Assembly: GCA_030655215.1 (NCBI GenBank)
Contig: JAURVZ010000084.1
Coordinates: forward strand, 205,210 to 269,209
Origin: Pseudolabrys sp.
Lineage (GTDB): Bacteria > Pseudomonadota > Alphaproteobacteria > Rhizobiales > Xanthobacteraceae
DNA: 64,000 bases
Reading direction: 5' to 3'
Shown one piece after another: positions 40,087-48,586 of this stretch. Below the pieces are notes generated by a model. It saw only the letters and a list, made by a program, of their open reading frames with translations. It was not told where the DNA came from and did not search any database. The translations under genes and the position numbers were made by a program. The stretch's first letter is position 1. Each line of letters starts with the position of its first letter.

Positions 40087-40724
40087 GGCTTGATCTCCAC
40101 CACGGGAATTTTCGGAATGGCGCCAGCGGCAAAGGCGGACAGATCGACCTCGAGATAATCGGTGTCGAAGCGCACCGGCACGTCGAACAAAAACCCGGCG
40201 GTGACGTCGATGCCAAGGCCGGGGATATGAGCCGGCAGGAACGTCACGATGCCCGTCGTCGAGTCGACGCTGAAGTGCATGCCGCGCGTCATCTCGACAC
40301 CGGCCACCGCGATGCGCACGCTCAACGGCACCGGCTTTTCAATCGGTCGCCGGTACGGCGCAAACTCGTCGCCATAAGTCTTGCGCAACGCAAACGTTGC
40401 CGTCACGCCATCGCCATAGCCGATGATCTGATCCAACGGCGTCACCGCCGCATCCGGCGCCGCGGAAGAATGATCGAGCCGGTCGCGCCAGCGAAAGCCA
40501 TACAGTCGCCCGCGCCGCTCCTCGAAGAAGGCAATCGCCTGCGACAACGCCTGATGCGTCTTGACGCCATAACCGGCGTCGTAACGCCGTCGCGAATGCG
40601 CCCAGCGCGCATTGCGCTCCTCGCGGCCGGAGCCGAGCGCAACCACATCGGTACGCCGCTGCGGCCCGCCGGCGCTTTTCAGCGCGATGTCGAGCGGAAA
40701 CAGGATTTCATGAAATGCGGTCAT
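40083..40724 (-). CDS. GTA gp12 distal tail protein (DUF2460)
   Basis: 213 residues with the DUF2460 pattern: FHEILFPLDIALKSAGGPQR, RRRYDAGYGVKTHQAL, FFEERRGRLYGFRWRDRLDH and GFLFDVPVRFDTDYLEVDLS. It forms the distal tail ring joining tube and baseplate. Its ATG directly follows the stop of gp11, and its end overlaps gp13 (ATGA). Confidence 0.94.
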   Translation of the reverse strand: MTAFHEILFPLDIALKSAGGPQRRTDVVALGSGREERNARWAHSRRRYDAGYGVKTHQALSQAIAFFEERRGRLYGFRWRDRLDHSSAAPDAAVTPLDQIIGYGDGVTATFALRKTYGDEFAPYRRPIEKPVPLSVRIAVAGVEMTRGMHFSVDSTTGIVTFLPAHIPGLGIDVTAGFLFDVPVRFDTDYLEVDLSAFAAGAIPKIPVVEIKP

Positions 40725-41309
40725 CTAGAGTCCCCGCTGACCGCGCGCCACCGCGCGCGCAATCTGCCCGGTGATGTAGGCTTCCGAACGCTGAAAGCTG
40801 CCGGGGTCCGGCGTCGCAATGTGAATGGTGACGTTGCCGCTTTGGCCGCCGCTCGCTGCAACACCGAGCCGGCCATCGGCGCCGCGCGACAGCGGCACAA
40901 TCGCCTCCGGCCCGGCGTCACCGGCCAGCCCCATGCCGCCGCTCAGTGGAAAGTAGCTCGGCGTGTTGATGATGCCGCCGGAAGCGAAAGGCGTCAGGTT
41001 CTTGATGACGCCGCCATCATCGCCGTCCGTTAGAATGTTCTTGAAGTCGCCAGCCAGCAACCGCGCAATCGGCTTGAAGGCATTCTGCATCGCCAGGCTC
41101 GACAGCTTCAGCGTCAGACCTTTCAGCACATCGTCGAACTGCTTGCCGCCGGTCGTCGCTTGCGCAAACGCCTTGGTAATGGCGCTGGCGAATTGCCCGG
41201 CGCTGACACCGAGCACCTTGAGACTTTGCCGCTGCTTTTTCGTCGGATCGTCGCGCGGCGGCACTTGAGAATATTGCGCGCCTTCGTCAAACCCATAATC
41301 ATCGCTCAT
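40725..41309 (-). CDS. GTA gp11 short tail tape-measure protein
   Basis: 194 residues. Helical N-terminus (KVLGVSAGQFASAITKAFAQ) and the conserved C-terminal region of small alphaproteobacterial tape-measure proteins (FASGGIINTPSYFPLSGGMG; GPEAIVPLSRGADGRLGV; VTIHIATPDPGSFQRSEAYI). It sets the short tail length. Overlaps the end of gp10.1 by 11 bases. Confidence 0.9.
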   Translation of the reverse strand: MSDDYGFDEGAQYSQVPPRDDPTKKQRQSLKVLGVSAGQFASAITKAFAQATTGGKQFDDVLKGLTLKLSSLAMQNAFKPIARLLAGDFKNILTDGDDGGVIKNLTPFASGGIINTPSYFPLSGGMGLAGDAGPEAIVPLSRGADGRLGVAASGGQSGNVTIHIATPDPGSFQRSEAYITGQIARAVARGQRGL

Positions 41310-41490
41310 CGGGAAACCTCTTCATCAAATCCGCCAACCCGCCGCGATCGAGCGGCACGCTCCGCCCACCGCGCACCGCTTCAATTGCGTAGCTGAGCTC
41401 GCGCGGCGTCATGCGCCAGAACTGCTCCGGCGGCAGCTTCAACACGCCGAGGCCGAAGCCGATGGCCTCCGGCCAAGGAAACGGCTTCAC
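41299..41490 (-). CDS. GTA gp10.1 tail assembly chaperone (rcc01693-like)
   Basis: 63 residues: FGLGVLKLPPEQFWRMTPRE and YAIEAVRGG are hallmarks of the rcc01693/phage tail assembly chaperone family. It helps load the tape measure into the tail tube. Overlaps gp10 by 4 bases and gp11 by 11. Confidence 0.88.
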   Translation of the reverse strand: MKPFPWPEAIGFGLGVLKLPPEQFWRMTPRELSYAIEAVRGGRSVPLDRGGLADLMKRFPDER

Positions 41491-41801
41491 GCCGCGTCCC
41501 CAAATGTCGCTGCGATCAAGGCCGCGGCAATGCGCACATAGCCCTGCGCGCCGCCATCGACCGCGAGCCGTGCGACTTCGTCGTCACTCACCGCTTCTCC
41601 GGCGCCACGCAACCCGGCGCCGATGATGCGTGTCAGGTCGCGCGCCTTCAGCCGCCCCGAGGCAAAGCGCTCGGTCAGCGCCACCAAGTCGTCAGCGCCA
41701 AACGCATCTTCCAGTTCGGCCAAAGCGCCGAGCGTCAGCACCAAGGTGCGCTTGACGCCGCCGAGCTCGGCCTCGATCTCACCGCGATATTTGTTGGCCA
41801 T
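41487..41801 (-). CDS. GTA gp10 tail assembly chaperone
   Basis: 104 residues of the gene transfer agent family (GTA TAC_11): YRGEIEAELGGVKRTLVLTL, GALAELEDAFGADDLVAL and a C-terminus on RIIGAGLRGAGEAVSDDEVA. Together with gp10.1 it acts as a tail chaperone; no frameshift signal joining the two is required, since each has its own start. Three bases downstream of gp9. Confidence 0.9.
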   Translation of the reverse strand: MANKYRGEIEAELGGVKRTLVLTLGALAELEDAFGADDLVALTERFASGRLKARDLTRIIGAGLRGAGEAVSDDEVARLAVDGGAQGYVRIAAALIAATFGDAA

Positions 41802-41804
41802 CGT

Positions 41805-42212
41805 TTACGCCGCCGCGAATGTCTGCTCGCCAGCCGACTCGAGCGCGACGTCATAGGTCACCTCGCCATTGTGCTCACCGGCGAATTCCAGATTGGTGAT
41901 CTGGAATTTGCCCTGCACCGTGCCGAAGTCCGGAATGACGATCTGGTAATTCTTCACCGCGCCGTCGAAGAAGGTCTGCCGCATCAGCGCATCGGTCGCT
42001 GCATCCTTGAACAGGCCGCGGCCGGAGATCGAGGCGCGCTTGACGCCGGCGCCATCGAGCAGTTCTCGCCAGCGATTGGCGCTCTCGGCATGCGTGATGT
42101 CGACAGTCTCGGCGTTGAACGACAGCCGGCGCGTGCGCAGGCCGGCCACCGTTGTGTAGCCTGCGCCGTCGGCGATCTTGATCAGCAGGTCCTTACCTTT
42201 TTGAGCGGTCAT
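41805..42212 (-). CDS. GTA gp9 major tail tube protein
   Basis: 135 residues from ATG 42212, with GGAG 6-7 bases upstream (a longer start at 42224 overlaps this site). TP901-1-type tail protein: QKGKDLLIKIADG, GLRTRRLSFNAETVDITHAE and QIVIPDFGTVQGKFQITNL. It polymerises into the tail tube. Confidence 0.92.
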   Translation of the reverse strand: MTAQKGKDLLIKIADGAGYTTVAGLRTRRLSFNAETVDITHAESANRWRELLDGAGVKRASISGRGLFKDAATDALMRQTFFDGAVKNYQIVIPDFGTVQGKFQITNLEFAGEHNGEVTYDVALESAGEQTFAAA

Positions 42213-42227
42213 GATGTTCTCCAAAAA

Positions 42228-42638
42228 TTAAAGCGGTTCGGTCACGGCGCGGAAGCGAACCAGCGCGTGATAGGTGCGGCCGTCGGCTTCGCGCCGCACA
42301 TCGGCGACGGCGAAGCGAAGATTGATGAGGCTGTGCCCGCTCAAGGTCAGCGGCGCATCGTCGAGCGCTTGCAGCAGCGCGCCGGCAATGACATGGGCTT
42401 CCTTGTGGCCGCCCTGCCGCGACCAGGCATGCAAGGTCAGCTGATGCTCAGCGCCGGATTCAGTGCCGGTCGAGAAATCGGCGATGCGCGCTTCGCCAAG
42501 CGTCACGTAAGGAAAGGCCGCCTGCTTCGGCGGCTCGTCATAGATCTTCGGGCCGCCGAGCACAGAGGTGAGCGTGCTGTTGGCGGCCAACGCGCTGTGC
42601 ACGGCGGCACGCAGCGCGACGGCGGATGCAATCGGCAT
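42228..42638 (-). CDS. GTA gp8 tail terminator (DUF3168)
   Basis: 136 residues: AVALRAAVHSALAAN, VLGGPKIYDEPPKQAAFPYV and TLHAWSRQGGHKEAHVIAGA match DUF3168, the tail terminator in RcGTA. It caps the tail and contacts the head stopper. One base separates its start from the gp7 stop. Confidence 0.93.
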   Translation of the reverse strand: MPIASAVALRAAVHSALAANSTLTSVLGGPKIYDEPPKQAAFPYVTLGEARIADFSTGTESGAEHQLTLHAWSRQGGHKEAHVIAGALLQALDDAPLTLSGHSLINLRFAVADVRREADGRTYHALVRFRAVTEPL

Positions 42639-42639
42639 G

Positions 42640-42960
42640 TTAATCCTCCCGCTGTTCGGCGTCGATGTCGAGAAAGCGCCGGTCAGCGCTCTCGCGCACG
42701 GCGAGCACGCGATAGGTGCGGATGCCGTCGATGAAGCGATGCCGGGTCGAGACGTCGTTGCGTTTGCGAATGGTGATGGTGGCGCGAAGCGCCGCTCCGA
42801 GACGATGAGCCTCGCTCTCGCTGCGCGCCGACAAAGGCGTCACCTTGGCCCACAGCACGGTGACGACATCATAGAGCCGGGTGACGCCGCCCTGCCCGTC
42901 GTCGCTTTCGCTGGCCGCTTCCAGCACAACACGGCGGTTGAGTTGCCCGGGCGCGGTCAT
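42640..42960 (-). CDS. GTA gp7 head-tail stopper (phage head closure family)
   Basis: 106 residues from ATG 42960. Pattern GQLNRRVVLEAAS, YDVVTVLWAKVTPLSARSE and a final IRTYRVLAVRESADRRFLDI matches phage head-tail joining/stopper proteins (SPP1 gp16-like). Overlaps the gp6 stop by 4 bases. Confidence 0.9.
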   Translation of the reverse strand: MTAPGQLNRRVVLEAASESDDGQGGVTRLYDVVTVLWAKVTPLSARSESEAHRLGAALRATITIRKRNDVSTRHRFIDGIRTYRVLAVRESADRRFLDIDAEQRED

Positions 42961-43523
42961 AGCGACAGCATCCGGTAAGGCGCGATCAACGTCGCGACGG
43001 TCGATGGCAGGATCGTCACAGCGCCCAGCGCCGCCAGTCCGCGGTTCTCGTACCAATGCGCGACCAGCAAGCGCAGCGCGTGCCGCAACGGCTCCGGCAC
43101 GTCGGTGGCGGCGTCGCCGTAACCGCAGATAACATCCAGTTCGATACCGGCGACGATCCGCCCCGGCGCCGGCAAAGCCCAGGGCGCGAAAGCTAGGGCC
43201 GAACCGCCGCTGTCGACAACGAAGGACTCGGCGTCGACCGCATGCGCGACGCCGCCATCATCATAGACCCGCGTTGCCGACAGCTCCCGCAACGGCGCCG
43301 GCGCGACCTTAAGCCGCCCGTCTTCCGGCCAGGCGTCCAACGTGATGCGCCAGGTTTGTGTGATCAGCGCGCGGCGCGTCTGCGCCTCGACGTGAATGCG
43401 CGAAGCGGCTATCAACGCGCCGATGACATCGTCGTCATCATTATGCTCGACGCGGAGAAACGCTTTTGCCTCGGCGAGCGACAGCGGCTCGACCGCAGGC
43501 GCGGTGAGAAGTAGAGAAGACAT
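42957..43523 (-). CDS. GTA gp6 head-tail adaptor
   Basis: 188 residues: LSLAEAKAFLRVEHNDDDDV, LIAASRIHVEAQTRRALITQ and a C-terminus of LLVAHWYENRGLA are characteristic of phiE125 gp8-like head-tail connector proteins. It docks on the portal. In other GTAs it directly follows gp5; here 2 kb of cargo and repeat copy B separate them. Confidence 0.92.
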   Translation of the reverse strand: MSSLLLTAPAVEPLSLAEAKAFLRVEHNDDDDVIGALIAASRIHVEAQTRRALITQTWRITLDAWPEDGRLKVAPAPLRELSATRVYDDGGVAHAVDAESFVVDSGGSALAFAPWALPAPGRIVAGIELDVICGYGDAATDVPEPLRHALRLLVAHWYENRGLAALGAVTILPSTVATLIAPYRMLSL

Positions 43524-43539
43524 GATGTTTGCTCCGAAT

Positions 43540-43600
43540 CGTGCCCCGGACGCGGTGCGGCATGCAATGACGCACCGCAGATCCGGGACCCCGGTTACTC
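43540..43600. repeat. Palindromic intergenic repeat, copy B
   Basis: Begins CGTGCCCCGGACGCGGTGCG and ends ATCCGGGACCCCGGTTACTC. Its inner arms GCGGTGCGG / CGCACCGC can pair. It lies between gp6 and the protease gene, whose ATG follows one base later. Confidence 0.8.
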
Positions 43601-43601
43601 A

Positions 43602-44348
43602 ATGAAGAAATTTGGTTTCGCCGTTTTTCTCTCGCTCACAGCCGCCCCCGCGCTCGCCATCACCGGCAATGCGCCGCCGGCCACCGGATGGGCGGCGCGT
43701 CCGATCGTCATGGTCATTGATGGCCGCGGCAATCTCTGCACCGGCACGGCGCTGGCGCCGGACCTCGTGCTCACCGGCGCGCATTGCGTGACGCTGCCGG
43801 TCGCTTACAAAGTGCGCACCTATCAGAACGGCGCCACCATCGATGCGCGCCAGGTCATGCGCCATCCCGGCTTCAGCATGGCGAGCTATGCCGCCAGTCG
43901 CGCCACCGCCGACATTGCGCTCATCAAGTTGGCGCAGCCTCTGCCCGACATCATTGTGCCGGCGGCGCTCGCAGCTTCGCGCCGCGTTGCCGTCGGCGAA
44001 ACGCTGACCATTGCCGGCTTCGGCGTCACGCGAAACAAAACCGATGATGGCCTGGGCATTCCGCGCGCCGCCACGCTTGTTGTCACCGGCAAGCCCGGCA
44101 GTCTGCAGGTGCGGCTGCAGGATCCGGCAACGCAGAACAAACGCGCCGGTCTCGGCGGCTGCGTCGGCGATTCAGGCGGCCCGGCTTTCGATGGCGAAGG
44201 CCCGCTGGTCATCGGCGTCATCAGCTGGTCGACGGCGCCGAATGACGAAGCCGGCTGCGGCGGGCTGACGGGCGTGACGCCGCTGTTGAATTACCGGCAG
44301 TGGATTGTGGATACCGCGAAAAAACTCAACTCACCAATCGGAAACTGA
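43602..44348 (+). CDS. Secreted trypsin-like serine protease
   Basis: 248 residues. Signal peptide MKKFGFAVFLSLTAAPALA, then a chymotrypsin fold with His in LTGAHCV, Asp in TADIALIKLAQ and Ser in GGCVGDSGGPAF. Cysteines near each catalytic residue fit the usual disulfides. It would act in the periplasm or outside the cell. The ATG directly follows repeat copy B, so its 5' untranslated region must include that repeat. It is transcribed opposite to the GTA genes and followed by a second secreted hydrolase. Confidence 0.88.
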   Translation: MKKFGFAVFLSLTAAPALAITGNAPPATGWAARPIVMVIDGRGNLCTGTALAPDLVLTGAHCVTLPVAYKVRTYQNGATIDARQVMRHPGFSMASYAASRATADIALIKLAQPLPDIIVPAALAASRRVAVGETLTIAGFGVTRNKTDDGLGIPRAATLVVTGKPGSLQVRLQDPATQNKRAGLGGCVGDSGGPAFDGEGPLVIGVISWSTAPNDEAGCGGLTGVTPLLNYRQWIVDTAKKLNSPIGN

Positions 44349-44385
44349 GACAGTCTGCCGGACGCTCCCATAGAAGGATCGACGG

Positions 44386-44937
44386 ATGTTCAAAGTCAGT
44401 CATTTCAGCTTCGCTGTTATCGCCGCACTCCTCTGCCTGACAAGTGTTTCGCCCTCTTACGCAGAGGTGCGCGTCGCCGTCATCGGCGACAGCAACGTCT
44501 ACGGCAAAGGCGTCTCAACAGACGACAATTACGTTACGCAACTTGCGAGCCGGCTCAAGGCCAAGGGTCTCGACGTCTCGGTCTCGAACGGCGGCCGCAA
44601 CGGCGATACGACCGGCGGCCTTCTGGCGCGCCTGGATTCAGCTGCGCCGCAAGGCACGCAGGTCGCCGTTGTCTGGGTCGGTATCAATGACCAGAGGAGT
44701 CTCGGTGCCAGTAAGGAGCAGGTGCAGGCCGGACGGGCCGCTATTGCACAGCGATTGAAGGCGCGCGGCATCGAAGTCATTACATTGGTCGGCTCGCAAT
44801 TCACGCCGCTGCATCAAAATCCCGCGACCTCATTGGCTGATCACCATCTCAACCGGCAGGGCTATAGCCAAGTCGTGGCGCGCACGTTGCCTCAAGTCGA
44901 AGCCGCGGTCCGGCGGGCACAGGGTAAGGGTAAATAG
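44386..44937 (+). CDS. Secreted SGNH/GDSL hydrolase
   Basis: 183 residues. Signal peptide MFKVSHFSFAVIAALLCLTS..SYA; the nucleophile Ser is in AVIGDSNVYGKG, Asn/Gly blocks are NGGRNGDTTGG and VVWVGINDQRS, and the C-terminal Asp/His pair is in LADHHLNRQGY. The family covers esterases, lipases and sugar deacetylases. It sits 37 bases downstream of the protease, probably in the same transcript, and both proteins are exported. Confidence 0.85.
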   Translation: MFKVSHFSFAVIAALLCLTSVSPSYAEVRVAVIGDSNVYGKGVSTDDNYVTQLASRLKAKGLDVSVSNGGRNGDTTGGLLARLDSAAPQGTQVAVVWVGINDQRSLGASKEQVQAGRAAIAQRLKARGIEVITLVGSQFTPLHQNPATSLADHHLNRQGYSQVVARTLPQVEAAVRRAQGKGK

Positions 44938-44969
44938 CGCGGCAGGCCGGCGGCGACTCGGCGAGCGAC

Positions 44970-45365
44970 CTAATCGTATCCCGTTCCCGGCCTGCTATCG
45001 GTATACTGATATCCGCGAAACTCTTCCGCGAAATACTGCCGCTGCAAACCATCGACAATCTCATGTCGCCGGATTGTCAGGCCCATCAGCGGCCAGGATT
45101 TTTCCGTACCTGGAATATCGACCGCGGCGACAATTTCCCAGTCCGGCAGATCGGCGAGAAATTCGCGTAGCCGGCCGATGATCTCGGGATGCATCATCTT
45201 CAGATGCTGCACGCTAAACGTGACGCGCTGATCGCCGTAGTTATCGACAAGCAAATAGTCGCCGCGATTGGCCCCATATTCCTCACCGTGCTCCGCCAAT
45301 ACAGCGGTCATTTGCGCGTAAAGCCGATCGAAAGTTTCGACTTGAACCGGATCCCATTCAGACAT
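44970..45365 (-). CDS. Hypothetical protein, 131 residues
   Basis: Not recognised. The start at ATG 45365 has AGGAG 8 bases upstream. It is an acidic soluble protein (DPVQVETFDRLYAQMTAVLA; QRVTFSVQHLKMMHPEIIGRL; IRRHEIVDGLQRQYFAEEF) without signal peptide or TM. It lies between the SGNH gene and gp5 on the GTA strand. Size and acidity are compatible with an immunity-type protein, but no toxin partner is apparent. Confidence 0.55.
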   Translation of the reverse strand: MSEWDPVQVETFDRLYAQMTAVLAEHGEEYGANRGDYLLVDNYGDQRVTFSVQHLKMMHPEIIGRLREFLADLPDWEIVAAVDIPGTEKSWPLMGLTIRRHEIVDGLQRQYFAEEFRGYQYTDSRPGTGYD

Positions 45366-45424
45366 CGCCTGAACTCCTCGGATTACTCGCGGCCGCCACA
45401 ACGAAAAACACGCATAGCATCTTC

Positions 45425-45541
45425 ACCTCTCCCATAGGGAGAGGTCGACGCGCGAAGCGCGGCGGGTGAGGGGCTTCGCTGCCGCGGGAGCATCCGGCAT
45501 CTAGTCCCCCTCACCCCACCCTCTCCCCGCTGGGGAGAGGG
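45425..45541. repeat. Three-hairpin intergenic element
   Basis: Hairpins ACCTCTCCC/GGGAGAGGT (45425-45445) and CCCTCTCCCC/GGGGAGAGGG (45519-45541) flank a longer-range pair GGTGAGGGG (45465-45473) with CCCCTCACC (45507-45515). This CTCTCCCC/GGGGAGAG type of dispersed element is familiar from Rhizobiales genomes. It lies downstream of gp5 and could end that transcript. Confidence 0.65.
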
Positions 45542-45567
45542 AGTGCGACACCAGAACTCGCGTTCAA

Positions 45568-46836
45568 TCAACTCGCCGCGAACTTCATCACCTTGATCGC
45601 GTCAAAGTCCTGCACACCACCACCAACGCGCTTGGTCGTGTAGAACATCACATAGGGCTTCGCCATGTACGGATCGCGCAACACGCTGACGCCGGCGCGG
45701 TCGACGATCAGATAGCCGCGGTTGAAGTCACCGAAGGCAATCGACAGCGAGTTAGCGCCGATGTCCGGCATGTCCTCGGCCTCGACCACGGCAAAGGTCA
45801 TCAGCGACGCCTTGCCGCCGGCAATGGCCGGCGGCTGCCACAGATAATTGCCGGCCGTGTCCTTGAACTTGCGCACCGTGGCCTGCGTCTTGCGGTTCAT
45901 CACGAACACGGCGTTCTGCCGGTAGCCCGCCTTCGCCGCATAGATCAGGTCGACCAAAGCATCGGACGGATTGCTCGCGGCGAAAGCGCCGGCCGCGCCC
46001 GAGGCGACATAGCCGATATTGCCCCAGCTCCATGAGGTGTTCGCCACCGTCGTGTAGTTCAAAAAGCCCTTCGGCTTGTTGACACCATCGCCGGAGACGA
46101 AGGCCGCGCCCTCCTGCGTTGCGAACACCTGCTCCACTTCCTGGGCCAGCCATTCGTCGACATTCACCGCCGAGTCCTCCAGCAGCGACGCGGTCGCGGC
46201 CGGCATGGCGTAGAGCTCCATCGCCGGGAACGACAGCGAGTCGAGCGTCGGCGACGCCGTCTGCGTGCGCACATCGGTTTCGCCGACCCAGCCGACAGCG
46301 GGGCCGGTCGTCATGAACGGCTTCTTGTAGACATTGCTGGAAATCGTGCGCACGCCGGCGATGGAACGGATCGGTGAAATCGCCGTCAGCCGCGCGCCGA
46401 TTTGGGCTTCCACTTCCGGCGGCACGATATAGCCGCCATCCGGGTTGGAGCCGATCGACATTGCCTTGCTCTCGAGCGCGCGTAGGCCTTCGGCTTCGCC
46501 GGAGCGCACGTAAGACTCGAAGGCTTGCTTGTGCTCGATCGCCGAGGCGCTGCGTTGCGCGTGGCGTTCGCCGCCAAAACCCGGACCAAGCGCGGGCCGC
46601 GCCGCCTTCAGCGAGATTTCGTCGAGCCGCTTGGCCTGCGCGTCCATCGCGGCATTGATGCGCGACAGCTTCTCCTCGACCAGCACATCGCCGGCCTGCT
46701 TCTTGTCCAGCGCCAGGCGCTGGTCATTGGTTTCCTTGAAAGCCTCGAAGGCGCGCATCATCTCGGCATGCGTCACCATGGCATCAAGCGGAATGCCCGA
46801 TTTGGTCTCAAGCGCAGTGTGGGTATCGATATCCAT
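45568..46836 (-). CDS. GTA gp5 HK97-type major capsid protein
   Basis: 422 residues from ATG 46836, with AGGAGG 7 bases upstream. The N-terminal delta/scaffold region is helical and charged (FEAFKETNDQRLALDKKQAG; SRINAAMDAQAKRLDEIS), then the HK97 fold starts at MSIGSNPDGGYIVPPEVEAQ, with AMELYAMPAATASLLEDSAV and SGDGVNKPKGFLNY. A start upstream at 47085 would add non-capsid residues. The gp4 protease likely removes the N-terminal region. Capsid gene is separated from gp4 by three plus-strand cargo genes. Confidence 0.95.
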   Translation of the reverse strand: MDIDTHTALETKSGIPLDAMVTHAEMMRAFEAFKETNDQRLALDKKQAGDVLVEEKLSRINAAMDAQAKRLDEISLKAARPALGPGFGGERHAQRSASAIEHKQAFESYVRSGEAEGLRALESKAMSIGSNPDGGYIVPPEVEAQIGARLTAISPIRSIAGVRTISSNVYKKPFMTTGPAVGWVGETDVRTQTASPTLDSLSFPAMELYAMPAATASLLEDSAVNVDEWLAQEVEQVFATQEGAAFVSGDGVNKPKGFLNYTTVANTSWSWGNIGYVASGAAGAFAASNPSDALVDLIYAAKAGYRQNAVFVMNRKTQATVRKFKDTAGNYLWQPPAIAGGKASLMTFAVVEAEDMPDIGANSLSIAFGDFNRGYLIVDRAGVSVLRDPYMAKPYVMFYTTKRVGGGVQDFDAIKVMKFAAS

Positions 46837-46870
46837 TGTCGTCCTCCTGTTGGATGGGTAGAATTCTCGA

Positions 46871-47713
46871 ATGAAACAAATCGCCCTGGTTCCATTCGCT
46901 TTTGCTGTTGGCCTGCTGCTTGTGCCGGCCGCGTTGCACGCCCCTGCGCAGGCGCAGTCGGCGGATCTCGTTTTGTGTGATCGCCTCGCCGCCGATCCGG
47001 CCGATCCCGAAAGGCCGGCCGATGTGCAAGGCGTCTCGGTGATCGCCAAGGCGGATGTCGCCACCGCGATCAAGTTCTGCCGCACGGCATCGGGTTCATC
47101 GCGCCGCGCGCTGTATCAGCTCGGCCGCGCGCAAGCGGCGAACGGACAGACCGCGGAAGCGCTCGCGACGTATCGCAAGGCGGTCGACAAAGGCTCGACC
47201 TCGGCCATGGTCGAACTCGGCGTCGCTTACGGCACCGGCAATGGCGTCGCCCGCGACTCTGACGCGGCGCGCAAATTATTCGAGCGCGCGGCAGCCGCGG
47301 GCAATCCGCGCGGCGTTTCTAACCTGGCCGCGGTCAGCGGCGGCGGCACCTCAGCCAATCCGGCGCAGGCGCGCGCGCAACTCGCCAAAGCGGCCGATGC
47401 CAATGTCGCCGAGGCCCAGTTCCAGCTGGCCATGATGCTGGCCGATGGCGAAGGCGGCGCCAAAGACGAAGCCGGCGCCCGCACTCTTTTCGAAAAAGCC
47501 GCCGCGCAAAACCATCCCGAAGCCCTGGTCTGGGCCGGTTCCTATGCGCAGCGCGGCGTTGGCGGCCCGGAAGACACCGCCAAGGCCAAGGCCTATTTCA
47601 CCAAGGCCGCAGCGCTCGGCAATGAAGAAGCAAAAGTCGCCCTCAAGCGCATCGAGTGTCCTTATGTGCTCAAGGACAAGACCGGCAAGGTGATGACCAA
47701 CCTCTGCTTTTAA
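46871..47713 (+). CDS. Exported Sel1-repeat protein
   Basis: 280 residues with signal peptide (VPFAFAVGLLLVPAALHAPAQAQ) and four or more Sel1-like TPR repeats, e.g. GRAQAANGQTAEALATYRKA, LGVAYGTGNGVARDSDAARK and SYAQRGVGGPEDTAKAKAYF. Such repeats mediate protein contacts in the periplasm. It starts only 34 bases from the divergent gp5 start, so both promoters or ribosome regions are packed into that gap. Confidence 0.85.
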   Translation: MKQIALVPFAFAVGLLLVPAALHAPAQAQSADLVLCDRLAADPADPERPADVQGVSVIAKADVATAIKFCRTASGSSRRALYQLGRAQAANGQTAEALATYRKAVDKGSTSAMVELGVAYGTGNGVARDSDAARKLFERAAAAGNPRGVSNLAAVSGGGTSANPAQARAQLAKAADANVAEAQFQLAMMLADGEGGAKDEAGARTLFEKAAAQNHPEALVWAGSYAQRGVGGPEDTAKAKAYFTKAAALGNEEAKVALKRIECPYVLKDKTGKVMTNLCF

Positions 47714-47803
47714 AGTCCGAAAGGGGCTATCGCCCGCCGCCATAAGGGCAGAGAGTGTCCGCTACCGCACATTGCGCCACCCTCAGTGAAAGGCGCATGC
47801 CTT

Positions 47804-48541
47804 ATGGATAGCCCGCACTCGGACCGCCCCGTCCAGTCTCCGCATAACAGGTTGCTCGCTTTGTTCGAGCCGGCCGACAGAAAGCTGCTCAGTCCGCATT
47901 TCAAGAACGTCACGCTTGAATACCGCAAGCCGCTCTACGAGGCCTACAAGCCGATCGAGCATGTCTACTTCCCTGTCACGGGCGTCGCCTCGCTGGTCAA
48001 TACAATGGCCAATGGCTTTGCCTCGGAAGTCGGCACCATCGGCAATGAAGGCATGGTTGGCCTGCCGCTCATCTTCCACGACACGATGGGACCGACGACG
48101 GTCTACATGCAGGTGCCGGGCGATGGCCTGCAGCTTCCCGCCCGCATCTTCCGCGACGCCATTGATCAGAGCAGCAGCATGCGCGTCGTGCTGGCGCATT
48201 ATGCGCACGCCTTCTTCAACCAGGTGGCTCAGTCGGCGGCGTGCAATCATGCGCATGAGCTGAACCAGCGCTGCTGCCGCTGGCTGCTGATGACGCATGA
48301 CCGCGTGCAATCGCAGAAATTCATGCTGACGCAGGAGTTTCTGGCGATGATGCTCGGCGTCCGCCGCACCAGCGTCACGCTCGCCGCCAACAAGTTGAAG
48401 AAGCTCGACCTGATCGACTATAATCGCGGCCACGTCACGATCCGGGACCGCAAGGGCCTGGAGAAACTCTCCTGTGAATGTTACGCGGTCAGCAAGCACG
48501 AGTTCGACCGCCTGCTGGGCGAGCCGCTCGGCGCGGATTAG
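47804..48541 (+). CDS. Crp/Fnr-family transcriptional regulator
   Basis: 245 residues from ATG 47804. N-terminal cyclic-nucleotide-binding-like fold (LYEAYKPIEHVYFPVTGVAS; VGTIGNEGMVGLP) and a C-terminal helix-turn-helix (LTQEFLAMMLGVRRTSVTLAA). It lacks the N-terminal cysteine set of FNR, so oxygen sensing through an Fe-S cluster is not indicated. Such regulators are numerous in Bradyrhizobiaceae-like genomes. A GTG at 47786 is a possible longer start, but has no ribosome site. Confidence 0.85.
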   Translation: MDSPHSDRPVQSPHNRLLALFEPADRKLLSPHFKNVTLEYRKPLYEAYKPIEHVYFPVTGVASLVNTMANGFASEVGTIGNEGMVGLPLIFHDTMGPTTVYMQVPGDGLQLPARIFRDAIDQSSSMRVVLAHYAHAFFNQVAQSAACNHAHELNQRCCRWLLMTHDRVQSQKFMLTQEFLAMMLGVRRTSVTLAANKLKKLDLIDYNRGHVTIRDRKGLEKLSCECYAVSKHEFDRLLGEPLGAD

Positions 48542-48586
48542 TTATTATTTCGACTGGCCGCAGAGCCAGCGAAAAGGATGGGAAGC

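Noticed and set aside
46837..47085. N-terminal extension of the capsid protein
   Set aside because: Extension residues are non-capsid and overlap the divergent Sel1 gene; AGGAGG supports the ATG at 46836.
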